Below are positions 15,001 to 21,645 of a stretch of DNA of 28,670 nt, piece by piece. The notes beneath the pieces were generated by a model that worked only from the letters and a program-made list of their open reading frames with translations, was not told where the DNA came from and searched no databases. The position numbers and the translations under genes are program-made. Numbering within the stretch: position 1 is the stretch's first letter; each line of letters opens with the position of its first letter. Source of the DNA: a virus; IMG/VR virus record IMGVR_UViG_3300005367_000008, positions 1 through 28,670 of that record; one strand, given 5' to 3'.

Positions 15001-16174
15001 CATGACCGCCGGGTTGAACCGGCGGCAGCTCGCCCTGCGTCGGCTGCGCCTGGGCGAGCGCCAACTTTTGTTCTTCCGTGACTCCAGGTGTAGCAGGACG
15101 GCGGCGCGACGCGACGTACCCGATAGCTCCAACCATCGGACCGGCGAGCACGCCGCCCGCCGCCGCTTCGGCAAGCTGTTCGCCGGACGGCGGCGTGTAG
15201 GTGCCGGTCGCCGCCGCCTTCGGCAACGGCTGAGCCAGTTCAGCACCGACGGTGACCAGCGGCATACCGAGGGTCGCGCGGCCGACGTTATTGAGAAAGC
15301 TCTTACCGGCAGCGCCGTGCAGAAACGGTGCCGGTGCACCGGCAACCGCTGCCCCGACCGCCGCCCCCGTCACTGTCGCAGCAAGATCGCCGTCGTTCTC
15401 CTCCGATGCACGATTAGCGCCTTCCATCGCGCCGAACACCACCATGCGCGGCAGACCGGCGAACACATACCCCGCCAATGTCGGAATTAGCTCGCCGACT
15501 TTGCCGGCGACATAACGCGGCGCGTTTGATGGATCGTTAAAGGCAGCCACAATGCTAGGGACGGTCGCGCCGTACTCCTTGGCCGCTTCCTCCATCCGCT
15601 TCGCCAACGCGGCCTTGTCGCTCTTGGCGGTGGCCGCCAGCCACTCACTGCCGGTCCAATCAGCCAGCTTCTGCTCGACGGCGTTGGCCACCCCTTCAAG
15701 ACCGTGCAGCATCGAGGCGGCGCCGCGCTCTATGCCGCGCCCGACCTCACCGACGATCCCCGGTTTTTCCGGCGTTGGCGTCGTGGTTTCCAGCGTGAGC
15801 GGATCGCCGAGGTTAGAAGAATACTCCTGAAGCAAGCTGGGATCGGACGACACGGCCCGCAGTGCAGCGGTGCTGTCGCCGCCGCCAGCGGCGGCGCGCT
15901 CAGCGATCATCTGCCGGGTCTGCTCGATCAGCGCCTGCATTCGCTCCGACCGCAGGCGCGGCCGGCCGACCGGCCGCCGCGCCAACGCGTAATCAGACGC
16001 GGTCAGCTCCTCGGCCGACGGCGCGGCGGTCTCGTCCCCGCCCGCCCCGTAGTCGGTGCCGCCGGCGAGGGAATCCTCGCCTTCGAGCGCCGAGGGCGAG
16101 ACCGACACCGCTGCGGATGCCGGGTCGAAAACCTGCGGGGTCGTGGCGTATGATTCGTCTTCGAGAGCGGCCAT
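9089..16174 (-). CDS. giant virion-associated PLxRFG protein with zincin-like peptidase motif
   Basis: A 2361-residue protein, ATG 16174, two bases after the previous stop. Order: disordered N-terminus; small-residue-rich hydrophobic helices (~220-370) that could insert in membranes; a Pro-rich repeat tract (DNLPPPQ, 399-440); long disordered Pro/Ala/Glu stretch; a beta-type domain near 735-790 (TYEVHDDGTTTRNK); a gluzincin-like motif HEGLH (H1185, E1186, H1189) with a possible third ligand in PHEII (E1258); then the PLxRFG-type region, with the literal motif PLNRFG at 1610-1615, and a C-terminus ending ELTRFARP. PLxRFG proteins are very large phage polypeptides thought to be packaged and delivered with DNA. 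Position after the transglycosylase parallels T7 gp16, so an ejected internal virion protein is my inference. One TACTAC palindrome lies in its linker. Confidence 0.75.
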   Translation of the reverse strand: MAALEDESYATTPQVFDPASAAVSVSPSALEGEDSLAGGTDYGAGGDETAAPSAEELTASDYALARRPVGRPRLRSERMQALIEQTRQMIAERAAAGGGDSTAALRAVSSDPSLLQEYSSNLGDPLTLETTTPTPEKPGIVGEVGRGIERGAASMLHGLEGVANAVEQKLADWTGSEWLAATAKSDKAALAKRMEEAAKEYGATVPSIVAAFNDPSNAPRYVAGKVGELIPTLAGYVFAGLPRMVVFGAMEGANRASEENDGDLAATVTGAAVGAAVAGAPAPFLHGAAGKSFLNNVGRATLGMPLVTVGAELAQPLPKAAATGTYTPPSGEQLAEAAAGGVLAGPMVGAIGYVASRRRPATPGVTEEQKLALAQAQPTQGELPPVQPGGHGELPLPTDNLPPPRDNVPPPQDNLPPPQDNLPPPQDNLPPPQDNLPPPPNRPPPDVPLPPIPDTMGVETNLRGDPTAPSMGETSGPPPRDSAPPPRAAPVVGEDIVPDDMAAQTNLGPAAPLPRVPLRPSPTGLRASVTNPEDFSRSGREEPSPPPAPSSEPVPPPRPQPFPPTERPVEQRPTRPEDFTVGTPTHVEPDDLDASRSVAKNAGGDVIGKGASPEEALADARARNGEPYQPENIEPVQEAPPAAAGTEPAARVGRDTVPETPAQTVAEAPPLTKAEEVKAKAAATRADKKAAAEAVKAKIAADAEAAAQAKTNTVTSAESDRSQKSPTSFRTERGSTYEVHDDGTTTRNKSLHPEHGAEDVGLKPRSAKTIYVNSHAEAANLSGAGVSGAFGHRLVLDNGKATLAWKTSPDAKWGTHANNRDIPYTTEPGVGKHPVEMWGPVKDVPGAAEAYSGQHAGNRIVEVTGRTEKVAPTTRSKPYVTPGEAADVTSRPTESARTPGKSTSTPVSRGAVKEMDKLSGKGMARGTPQPLPGERAPVGTNVSDRIAPYLVDKVLNREMSVAQAHEAYGVQKEVGEPGRGPGAPRQHRDLASYIRDALKRADDPSIETELKATLAGIAEQAKGKITPNVRATLAAATKQLDALLAHEQNVKARRAEHQAILNELEGGGPPSPESRSPDRAGQAATYKAARPEVNEPLMRRLEGAGGKLHGYLDDIINSQLSRALVPQHVALAQILKRILPNLEVVNKDLGDRVLGKYNPTTGALELNAKALRDRPSLGAVTTLLHEGLHGATVDYVHRLFTTPEAGLSTREVAHKTALRAISDEIYRVVNDHGISMTEMERRSTGYATREYAGGAPHEIITQVFTDPAVQRVLSQTKASPQLKAMLDSVGLGSRGVSSLWDAFKRTIRQIFGLPGNDSILDHIFRPLADITEMGGNYRAEVVKARAETLKANREVLNTPIAERTALSLENLRKAGREILSNVGSPAGRRTLRGAFHAATQDANVDFIKPYVPSVTAHREAWERIGNTITQERVRDYTTYTEDGRAIVEPHADKTDRLVNQLKFGPDGEAAQELMTDITFAKADLLDPKADNSHVAPAVLADLKDRFAALDPSARQAVREAFQVYTERDRAERAARVRQISEAAFPDFTPAQHDDIVAHMSTVGGIANIIDMADRSALAQRIGPRWANSGDLITHLAESERGGFVKGNYAPLNRFGEYVVSAGQVGKPDYVVQMFEKPSAAKEFKAKLEQDRNDVSQVFVKSDQNFRQMMVPDQALGTFDRAMEKAGVTGERALALRELYAGQLIQQGMRLASHSMKREYIAGASNEQARNLMMNFMAHTSRMGHLAHQGEVMRTYFQADKEARMLHQPGQGPNLDKDGRPLPQASAAQVAIAQAGVAEMRRRLTSLDGDNSADQMGRGVRALTTITVLDALVRPAHLFMTLAGTHAFALSMIGGRHGAVASTVALTKAYAQLTGTAGRAAGRNAMAVYHRELKAANWMTSELYRARLKQAGDIRPEHVDLLIDDFNRSNIINQTHMSEVRRMAGPDGWLGANGRFNYIARGLDIFGAGEHALESAMRVGTGKAAFVLELARNGGDVTGALAYAKNVARKSLPDWNFYNRPRLTTRQGAFGQFGSLVTQFKSFGMHSYGVQGNLIADAYRKGSPAERREALKTLALLHSSHALLWGGIGSTLFGGVPMMAVMGMYDYMTGSDRPHTNREWETWSRNYVHSIFGKTVADVYQYGLPAAAGINTSASLRFSNLGGVPEIRKYDVAGYTEFAAKVLTGAAGDVVEKMAETGTKLLQGDTRWETFATLLPRILEDPFRAYKLGTEGLKTAKGDRTIVPADRFTTFDLLAKGIGFNPSRVSDAQQSRAVIDLSEKTREDSHGHLLDKLVQSKGDKQALAEITRYNKSVAPADQITGQEIQRRFKEQARSNAQPDLYGMRVPRRQQATEFELTRFARP
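13546..13559. repeat. TACTAC-GC-GTAGTA palindrome, copy 3
   Basis: Exact 14-bp palindrome in the disordered linker of the giant virion gene, encoding part of APTTRSK on the minus strand. Confidence 0.8.
14855..14980 (-). repeat. six tandem 21-bp units encoding DN(L/V)PPP(Q/R/P)
   Basis: Six consecutive 21-bp units in the giant virion gene encode residues 399-440: DNLPPPR, DNVPPPQ, three DNLPPPQ and DNLPPPP. Units differ at third codon positions, so the array is not a very recent duplication. Proline-rich heptads form stiff extended linkers. The period equals seven codons, so copy-number change keeps the frame. Confidence 0.85.
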
Positions 16175-16176
16175 GC

Positions 16177-18432
16177 TTACCTCGGCGGCGCGGGGGTGGC
16201 GCCAATCGGTGACGCCGGGGCGGCTGCCGGCCTTGACGGCGCCAGTACCCGCATTGCCGTTGGAGACAGAACAATGCCAAGCGGCGTGCCGGCCTTATCG
16301 GTAACCATGCCGCTGCCGGCCAATGCCTTATTCGACCCGGTGTAAGGTCGGGCACCGTACTCGCCGGTAGAAAGCCCCTTGGCGATCTGCGCTGACCGAG
16401 AGGGCGTGATGCTGCGGTTGTTAAAATTTAGGTCCCGCCAGACGTCGGTCTCCCGACCCTGCCGGGCCGATATCTCGGCAGGCATCCCGACCATGTCCTT
16501 CTCGGGCCAATACTGCGGTTCGAGCCGGTCGAGGTGCCGCCGCAATTCCTCCATCGCCTTCGGGTCGGCGGCGCCGGCGGCGGCTATCTTGCGCTGGATC
16601 TCGGCGATCCGGCCTTCGAGCACGTTCTCCGACTTCGCCATCTCGATGTCGGGGCGTTGTTTCAGGTACCCCGCCTGCGCCTTTTTGTACTCGACGTCGG
16701 CTGCTTTATCCGCGATCTCGGCGTTGAGCTTCGCCCCCTCGCGCACGTTCTTCTGGTACGCCATCGGGTCTTGGGTGAGCTGCATCAAGCTCATGATGCG
16801 CGCCTGATCCATCGGTATCGGCGCGCCGACCGGCTGCCCGGTCGCCTCGTTGTAGCGCTGCGCGATGATGCCCTGCGGGGTGACGTGGACCCGCGCCTGC
16901 CCGCCGTCGGGCGTCGCCCAGTAGGCCAGCGCCAGCTCCTTCGCCGCACCCACCATGTCGCCCGCGCCCAAGAGACTATGGGCGCGCATCAACGCCTGGT
17001 TGGCCCCGACATGCTGCATCTGGAACAGCATCTCGCGGGCCTTCTGGGCGCCCTCCATGTCGCCGGCCCGGATAAACCCGGTGACCATCTTCCCCTCGGC
17101 GTACCGCCAGCCGTCGTTACTGGTCATGCCGCGCGGCAGATTGTCGTTCTGGTAGCGGTAGTAAATTCTCGGGTCGCCCGCCTGGGCCGACGCAACCATT
17201 GCCTGGGCGCCGGCGCGCGGCTGATAGGTGCCGTTATCGGTGAGCTTATCCTGCGACTCGGTGCCAGGTTTCGCGTTGGGGCCGCCGATTGCCTGTTGGA
17301 CAAAATTCATATCGACTGGCGGCAGGTGCTCGCGCTGCTGCTCCGGCGTGTGCCGCGACAGCTCGTTGGTCCGGTCGACGCCAACCCGGTAGGCGAGGAT
17401 CGAGGACGGAGTCCGCGGGCCGAACTCGTCGCGCGTCTCGCGGAACTTCAAGGCGCCCATCATCAGGTTGGTCGCCGGGTTCATCGGGTCGGCATTGGCG
17501 AAAGCCTGCCCGTAAGCGCTGTTTTTGAAACTCGCTATGTCGGCGTCGGTCAGCCCGGCCATCCCCTTTCGGCCGCCCTCGTTGTAGTTCGGGTCGAGCT
17601 TGCTGGTGGCGTAGAGGAGGTTGGCATAGTCCCAAGACCCGACCCCGGCTGCGGTCGCCGCCTGCACGATCTGGTCGTGCAGTGCCGGGTTGGATTTTTC
17701 CAGCTGCACCAGAAAGGTCGGGTCGATACTGGCTTTTGGGGTCGCGTTCGGCGGCGCCTCGGGTGCGGCGGTCGCCGACTTGGGGGTGCCGGTCGCTCCC
17801 TTCACGACGTACCGCTCTTTCGTCGGCGTCGTGTCGGCTTTGATCAGCGGCGGCTCAGGTTTCGGCGTCGATGCCGTTTCCGGCGTGCTGCTAGAAACCG
17901 TAGCACTAGGTTCCTCAAGCCCCGAACTGACGCGCTCAGCCTGAGACCCGGCCGAAAGGGCGTTACCGACAGCATCAGCCGCACGCTTAGCAGCTCTACC
18001 GATGCCGGTAACTATCTCCTCCGAATTAGGCGTAGCACGGGCAATATCGCCGGGGCTTAGCGCCTGCCCCGGCCCGACATTGCTGAAGGGGGTGGGCATC
18101 TCAGGCGACGGCGGCAAGGTACCCAGCGCGGACCGTGCCATCGACGGATCTATCGGTCCCTGCGCCTCCGGCGAAACCTCGCGCGGCGGCGGTTGCGGCG
18201 GTGGGGTAGGCGCCGCCATCGGCAGCACGCCTAACGCAGACCGCGCTTGCGCGGGGTCTGGTAAGTCCGGCGACGTAGGCGGGGGCGGCGCCGGCGGCGC
18301 CGCTAACGGTATCCGCTCACCAGCTGCAACTGCTTGCCGGGCGCGCTGCTCAGCAAGAAGCTGATCGACAGCTTGGGTTGCAGCCGCTCGCTCGTCATAA
18401 GGGCTATAGGGATCGTCGTCGAGTGCCGGCAT
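16177..18432 (-). CDS. internal virion protein with degenerate transglycosylase-like domain
   Basis: A 751-residue protein. The first ~235 residues are Pro/Ala/Ser-rich and disordered, with a repeated ARSALGxLP motif (63-71 and 99-107). Residues ~250-355 align by eye with the soluble-lytic-transglycosylase fold of the next upstream gene: LLYATSKLDPN against LLSVESSFNP, then GGRKGMAGL against GAQGIAQL. The catalytic glutamate position is Thr276 here, so this looks like a non-catalytic relative. Residues ~420-560 contain helical repeats (GAGDMVGAAKELALAYW) and a long Lys/Glu/Ala coiled-coil region follows (~570-660). It ends in a Pro/Ala tail. Placement between the active transglycosylase and the giant protein suggests an ejectosome component comparable to T7 gp15. 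Ribosome site GGAAGG precedes the start. Confidence 0.65.
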   Translation of the reverse strand: MPALDDDPYSPYDERAAATQAVDQLLAEQRARQAVAAGERIPLAAPPAPPPPTSPDLPDPAQARSALGVLPMAAPTPPPQPPPREVSPEAQGPIDPSMARSALGTLPPSPEMPTPFSNVGPGQALSPGDIARATPNSEEIVTGIGRAAKRAADAVGNALSAGSQAERVSSGLEEPSATVSSSTPETASTPKPEPPLIKADTTPTKERYVVKGATGTPKSATAAPEAPPNATPKASIDPTFLVQLEKSNPALHDQIVQAATAAGVGSWDYANLLYATSKLDPNYNEGGRKGMAGLTDADIASFKNSAYGQAFANADPMNPATNLMMGALKFRETRDEFGPRTPSSILAYRVGVDRTNELSRHTPEQQREHLPPVDMNFVQQAIGGPNAKPGTESQDKLTDNGTYQPRAGAQAMVASAQAGDPRIYYRYQNDNLPRGMTSNDGWRYAEGKMVTGFIRAGDMEGAQKAREMLFQMQHVGANQALMRAHSLLGAGDMVGAAKELALAYWATPDGGQARVHVTPQGIIAQRYNEATGQPVGAPIPMDQARIMSLMQLTQDPMAYQKNVREGAKLNAEIADKAADVEYKKAQAGYLKQRPDIEMAKSENVLEGRIAEIQRKIAAAGAADPKAMEELRRHLDRLEPQYWPEKDMVGMPAEISARQGRETDVWRDLNFNNRSITPSRSAQIAKGLSTGEYGARPYTGSNKALAGSGMVTDKAGTPLGIVLSPTAMRVLAPSRPAAAPASPIGATPAPPR

Positions 18433-18438
18433 TAGGTT

Positions 18439-19809
18439 TTACCTTCCAAGCGCGTTCGCCCGCTCGTCGACCAGCACGTTGCCGTCATTGCTGATCAACT
18501 GCCCGTCGGACCACCGAGGGGCGCCCGGCGGCGCATATTGGCTTTCGTTCGAGAAGGTCTTGTGGATCGGCGTCTTCCAGAAGTCGGGGTAATGCACCTC
18601 GTTCAAGTCGGGGTTGAGCGACGTCTGCGCCCGAGGGTCGCCCTGCTGCATCGCGCTCCAGAAGCCGCGCATGTCGTAGTCGGTCATATCGGCGTCGGGG
18701 TTGAACTTGACCTTGTTGTTCTTGACCCACGCCCGGAACGCCGCCTCCTGGGTCGGCTGTAACTGGGTGTTGTATGGATTATTGCCGCCGGCGCCGTACC
18801 CTGGCATTTGTGGGGTGCCGCCGCCGGACCCAGCTGTCTTACCGGTATATCTCGCATAATCGTCCGGCGTAACGAGACCGCCAGGGGGCATCACCCCTTT
18901 ACCGGTTACCCGAGGCGGTATCGGCGCCGGTGCAGGAGAAACATTCAATGCCGAAGGCGGCGGCACGGTTATCCTGTTAGCCGCCTCCGGCGGGGGGATC
19001 GCCGCAGTTGCGACGACCGGTCCGGTAGCCGGCGGCACCGCTGCTCGCGCCGCTGGCGTATCTGTCGTAACGCCAAGAGCCGACGGCGCGGCGGCGGGTG
19101 CCGGTGTTGACGCCGGGTACGCCGACGGGTCGTAACCCGTGCCGAATTGCCGGGCTCGACCCAGGACGGCGCCGGGGTAGGCGCGGGTGATCGGCCCCCA
19201 CTGACGAGTGTCGGGACCACCGTGGTAATACATCAGGGCCTTGTTGATGTCGCCGCCGTGCGCGTCGAGACCCTGGCGCAGATACTGCGCCGCCGCCGGG
19301 ATTGCTTGAGTGACGTCGAACGGGTCCTTAACGCCCAGACCCGCAGCCGTGCCGGGCATCAACTGCGCGATACCCTGCGCCCCTGCCGGACTGACGGCTT
19401 TCGGGTTAAAGCTCGACTCGACGCTCAGCAACCCGGTCAGGACGACAGGGTCTATCTTGTACTTCTCGGCGGCCTTGTTGATCAGCCCAGCGATCTCTTC
19501 CGACGGCCTGGTGCTGCTACGCGAGGCGGCATACTCCGGCACCTCGGCGCCCGGCGGCACCACCTTCGACGTACTACTACCGGTAGTAGCGTCAGTATCT
19601 CCCCCTCCACCGTAAGAATCCTGCCCAGTCGTCTTACGGTATTCCTCTAAATCCTTGGCTTCCTGATCCGCTAAGGCTTTACCGGTTTGATACCCCTCAA
19701 TTTCTTCCTGCCTCGCCAGCATCTTCTGGTGCGAGTTGATGAGTTCGTCCATCGACTTCCAGCCCTCGAAGAAACCCCCGACGCCGGCGAGCATGTTGCC
19801 GATCGCCAT
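18439..19809 (-). CDS. virion-associated lytic transglycosylase (SLT domain)
   Basis: A 456-residue protein, ATG 19809, preceded by GGGAGG. An N-terminal helical segment (residues 20-60) is followed by a Gly/Ser linker, then the SLT domain at ~103-225. The catalytic Glu131 lies in SVESSFNP, with GAQGIAQLMP (143-152) and ALMYYHGG (191-198), all diagnostic for family 1 transglycosylases. The rest is Pro/Ala-rich and disordered (~230-345), with a small C-terminal region. It would cleave peptidoglycan locally during DNA entry, as virion transglycosylases such as the T7 gp16 N-terminal domain do. Here the enzyme is a separate polypeptide rather than fused to the giant protein. A TACTAC palindrome encodes part of the Gly/Ser linker (DATTGSSTS). 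Confidence 0.82.
   Translation of the reverse strand: MAIGNMLAGVGGFFEGWKSMDELINSHQKMLARQEEIEGYQTGKALADQEAKDLEEYRKTTGQDSYGGGGDTDATTGSSTSKVVPPGAEVPEYAASRSSTRPSEEIAGLINKAAEKYKIDPVVLTGLLSVESSFNPKAVSPAGAQGIAQLMPGTAAGLGVKDPFDVTQAIPAAAQYLRQGLDAHGGDINKALMYYHGGPDTRQWGPITRAYPGAVLGRARQFGTGYDPSAYPASTPAPAAAPSALGVTTDTPAARAAVPPATGPVVATAAIPPPEAANRITVPPPSALNVSPAPAPIPPRVTGKGVMPPGGLVTPDDYARYTGKTAGSGGGTPQMPGYGAGGNNPYNTQLQPTQEAAFRAWVKNNKVKFNPDADMTDYDMRGFWSAMQQGDPRAQTSLNPDLNEVHYPDFWKTPIHKTFSNESQYAPPGAPRWSDGQLISNDGNVLVDERANALGR
19575..19588. repeat. TACTAC-CG-GTAGTA palindrome, copy 4
   Basis: Exact palindrome, extended to 16 bp by an outer C-G pair, in the Gly/Ser linker of the transglycosylase (ATTGSS on the minus strand). 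Confidence 0.8.
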
Positions 19810-19813
19810 ACCG

Positions 19814-21139
19814 TCAGCCTCCCAAGGCGCTCAGGGTCGCCCGTGTGTAGTCGACCGCCTTGTAGCCGGACGGGGTGGTAAAGACGGCGCGGGGGTCGAC
19901 CCGCTCGACTTCGTCGGCCATGTAGCCGACCTGGAGCGCCGGGCTGCCCTTGTAGCGGAAGGTGTACATCGGCAACCCGCCGACCCGGCCGATCGGCTTG
20001 ATGTCTTCCTTCAGCCGGCGGTCAGAGAGGAACCCAAGCATCGACGCGCCGATAGTGCCGGTCGCCGGCGAAGTCAGGAACGACCCGATGCCGCCGGCCG
20101 CCTTGAACAACCCGCTCCACGCGTCGTTCTCAGATTTCTGCGTCGCGGCGAAAGACGCCAGTTGTTCGTCGGCACCGGCCTTCTGCGCTCCGGTCGCACC
20201 GGCGATCACCGGCGCCAGGTTGCCGAGGGCCGAGGTGCCTTGGCCATAGAGGCTGTTAGCCGACCCCAGCTGCTGGCCGGCCGACGTCGTGTAGGGGTTG
20301 CCGGCGACGTAGCTGTAGCCGATCGGCGAGCCGCCGGCATTGACCCCGGCGGTCATGGCGCCGGTAGCGCCGGTGATGCCGCCGCTGCCGGCTTGCCCCG
20401 TCTGTATCCCGGTGCTGGCGCCACTCGTGGCTTGCTGCAACTCTTGCAGCGCTTGGGTCGGCAGGTTCGCCCCCATCGACGCCGCCTTGCCGGCCAGGTC
20501 GAGACCGGTCAGGTAAGACCGCTCGCGCGCCTGCGTCCCGGCGCCGGCTTGCGCCGCCGACGTGGCGATGTCGGCGATCCGGTTAGCCCCGGCATAAGCC
20601 GGGTCACTCGGGTCGAGGCCGCGACCGCGCAGCTCCTGTTCCTGGCGCTGCCGCGCCGCGTCGGCGGCGGTGCGCACATCGGCCTGCGCCGACGCCGACG
20701 CCTGATCGGCGCGGGCCGGTGAATTATAATCCAACGCCGACTGAACAAATTTATCTTCAGCCGGCATAAACACGTCGCGATACCGGTTGTAGGTATCGGT
20801 CGCCCGCTGGCGCGCCTCGCGCGCCGCAATGATCGACTCGTCGGCATTCTCCCCGGCCAGCTTCGACAACGAGGATTGCGAGGAGAGGTAGTCCTTGGCG
20901 TAGGGCCAGATATCGTTGAACTGCTGGCGGCCCCAGTTCTGCGCGTCCTGCGCCATCTTTAAGTAGGCTTGGCTGCGTTCGCCAGAAGCGGCGGTCAGGT
21001 CGTTGCCGTACTGCAACTGGCCGGGCGCGAGGCCGTAAAACATCGACGCGGCGTCTTGGTCGGAGTGAAACGCCTGCAACGACGCATCGAGCATCGGCTG
21101 GTAGGAGGGGGCATTTGGAGCGTCGGCGCCGAGACCCAT
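19814..21139 (-). CDS. helical virion protein ending in a short S74 intramolecular-chaperone domain
   Basis: A 441-residue protein. Residues 1-210 are mostly helical with Ala/Gln/Arg-rich coiled-coil character (DQASASAQADVRTAADAARQ); residues ~215-345 are Gly/Ala/Ser-rich. The last 70 residues begin SDRRLKEDI (S372, K377), the Ser-Lys motif of Peptidase_S74, and continue VGYMADEVERVDP and AVDY, all family marks. S74 domains normally autocleave just before this Ser after assisting trimer assembly of fibres and spikes. Here the body does not look like a beta-helical fibre and the position corresponds to internal virion proteins (T7 gp14-like). The S74 unit is a short version. The start has only a weak ribosome site. 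Confidence 0.7.
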   Translation of the reverse strand: MGLGADAPNAPSYQPMLDASLQAFHSDQDAASMFYGLAPGQLQYGNDLTAASGERSQAYLKMAQDAQNWGRQQFNDIWPYAKDYLSSQSSLSKLAGENADESIIAAREARQRATDTYNRYRDVFMPAEDKFVQSALDYNSPARADQASASAQADVRTAADAARQRQEQELRGRGLDPSDPAYAGANRIADIATSAAQAGAGTQARERSYLTGLDLAGKAASMGANLPTQALQELQQATSGASTGIQTGQAGSGGITGATGAMTAGVNAGGSPIGYSYVAGNPYTTSAGQQLGSANSLYGQGTSALGNLAPVIAGATGAQKAGADEQLASFAATQKSENDAWSGLFKAAGGIGSFLTSPATGTIGASMLGFLSDRRLKEDIKPIGRVGGLPMYTFRYKGSPALQVGYMADEVERVDPRAVFTTPSGYKAVDYTRATLSALGG

Positions 21140-21162
21140 CGAATTTGACTTTCAGATAGGAT

Positions 21163-21645
21163 CTATACGATCACGGGAATAGTAGACCTAAAATACCTTG
21201 GCTGATAGGCCAGCCACGGGCAGCTCGACGAGTACATCGCCAGGACGGTCATGCCGACGCCGGGCTCGTAGAGGTCAGCGATCGTCGTCTCGAGCGTCCA
21301 GCCGCCGCGCTGGCACATCTCTAAGACACGCATGTCGTCCGACCGAACCCCGGTCACCAGCTTGCCGCAGCCGCACTGGTTAAAGGCGTAGTCGCACACC
21401 AACCAGGCCAGCTCACGCGAGAACCAGCGAGGATCGTCGGCAGCCATGTGGGCGCGCATGCTGTTGCCGAGGTATTCGCAGGTTACAACCCCGCCCAGGA
21501 TGCGCTTACTACCCGTAGTAGGATCGACGTGACAGGTCACAAAGCTGTGGTCGACGCCGATAGTAAACCAGCCGCCGACCCGCTCCATGACCCAGCTGCC
21601 AGCGGCCGGTGCGTCGATCAGTATCTGCCGGGTTACCAGTGCCAT
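21163..21645 (-). CDS. GNAT-fold virion protein (T7 gp13-like position)
   Basis: A 160-residue protein from ATG 21645, overlapping the end of the fibre gene by 13 bases. The pattern resembles GCN5-like acetyltransferases: a beta-strand with RILGGVVTCEY, helix RWFSRELAWLVCDYAF, strand KLVTGVRSDDMRVLEMCQRGGW (written by family as V...N..~~~~~~~~GF) and a final strand. The GNAT acetyl-CoA signature (Q/RxxGxG/A) is not clear, so catalysis is doubtful. T7 gp13 and relatives have a GNAT-like fold and precede the internal core proteins, which matches this location. It is rich in cysteines (~7). It contains one exact TACTAC palindrome (DPTTGSKR). Confidence 0.6.
   Translation of the reverse strand: MALVTRQILIDAPAAGSWVMERVGGWFTIGVDHSFVTCHVDPTTGSKRILGGVVTCEYLGNSMRAHMAADDPRWFSRELAWLVCDYAFNQCGCGKLVTGVRSDDMRVLEMCQRGGWTLETTIADLYEPGVGMTVLAMYSSSCPWLAYQPRYFRSTIPVIV
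21507..21520. repeat. TACTAC-CC-GTAGTA palindrome, copy 5
   Basis: Exact palindrome in the GNAT-like gene, encoding part of PTTGSK between two predicted strands, about 1.9 kb from copy 4. Confidence 0.8.

Noticed and set aside
14417-15490. 357-residue plus-strand frame
   Set aside because: Arg/Gly-rich antisense shadow of the giant virion gene's repeat and linker region.
16534-18060. 508-residue plus-strand frame
   Set aside because: Antisense to the 751-aa protein; composition (Arg, Leu, His, Gly) is the usual mirror of GC-rich coding DNA and lacks a start site.
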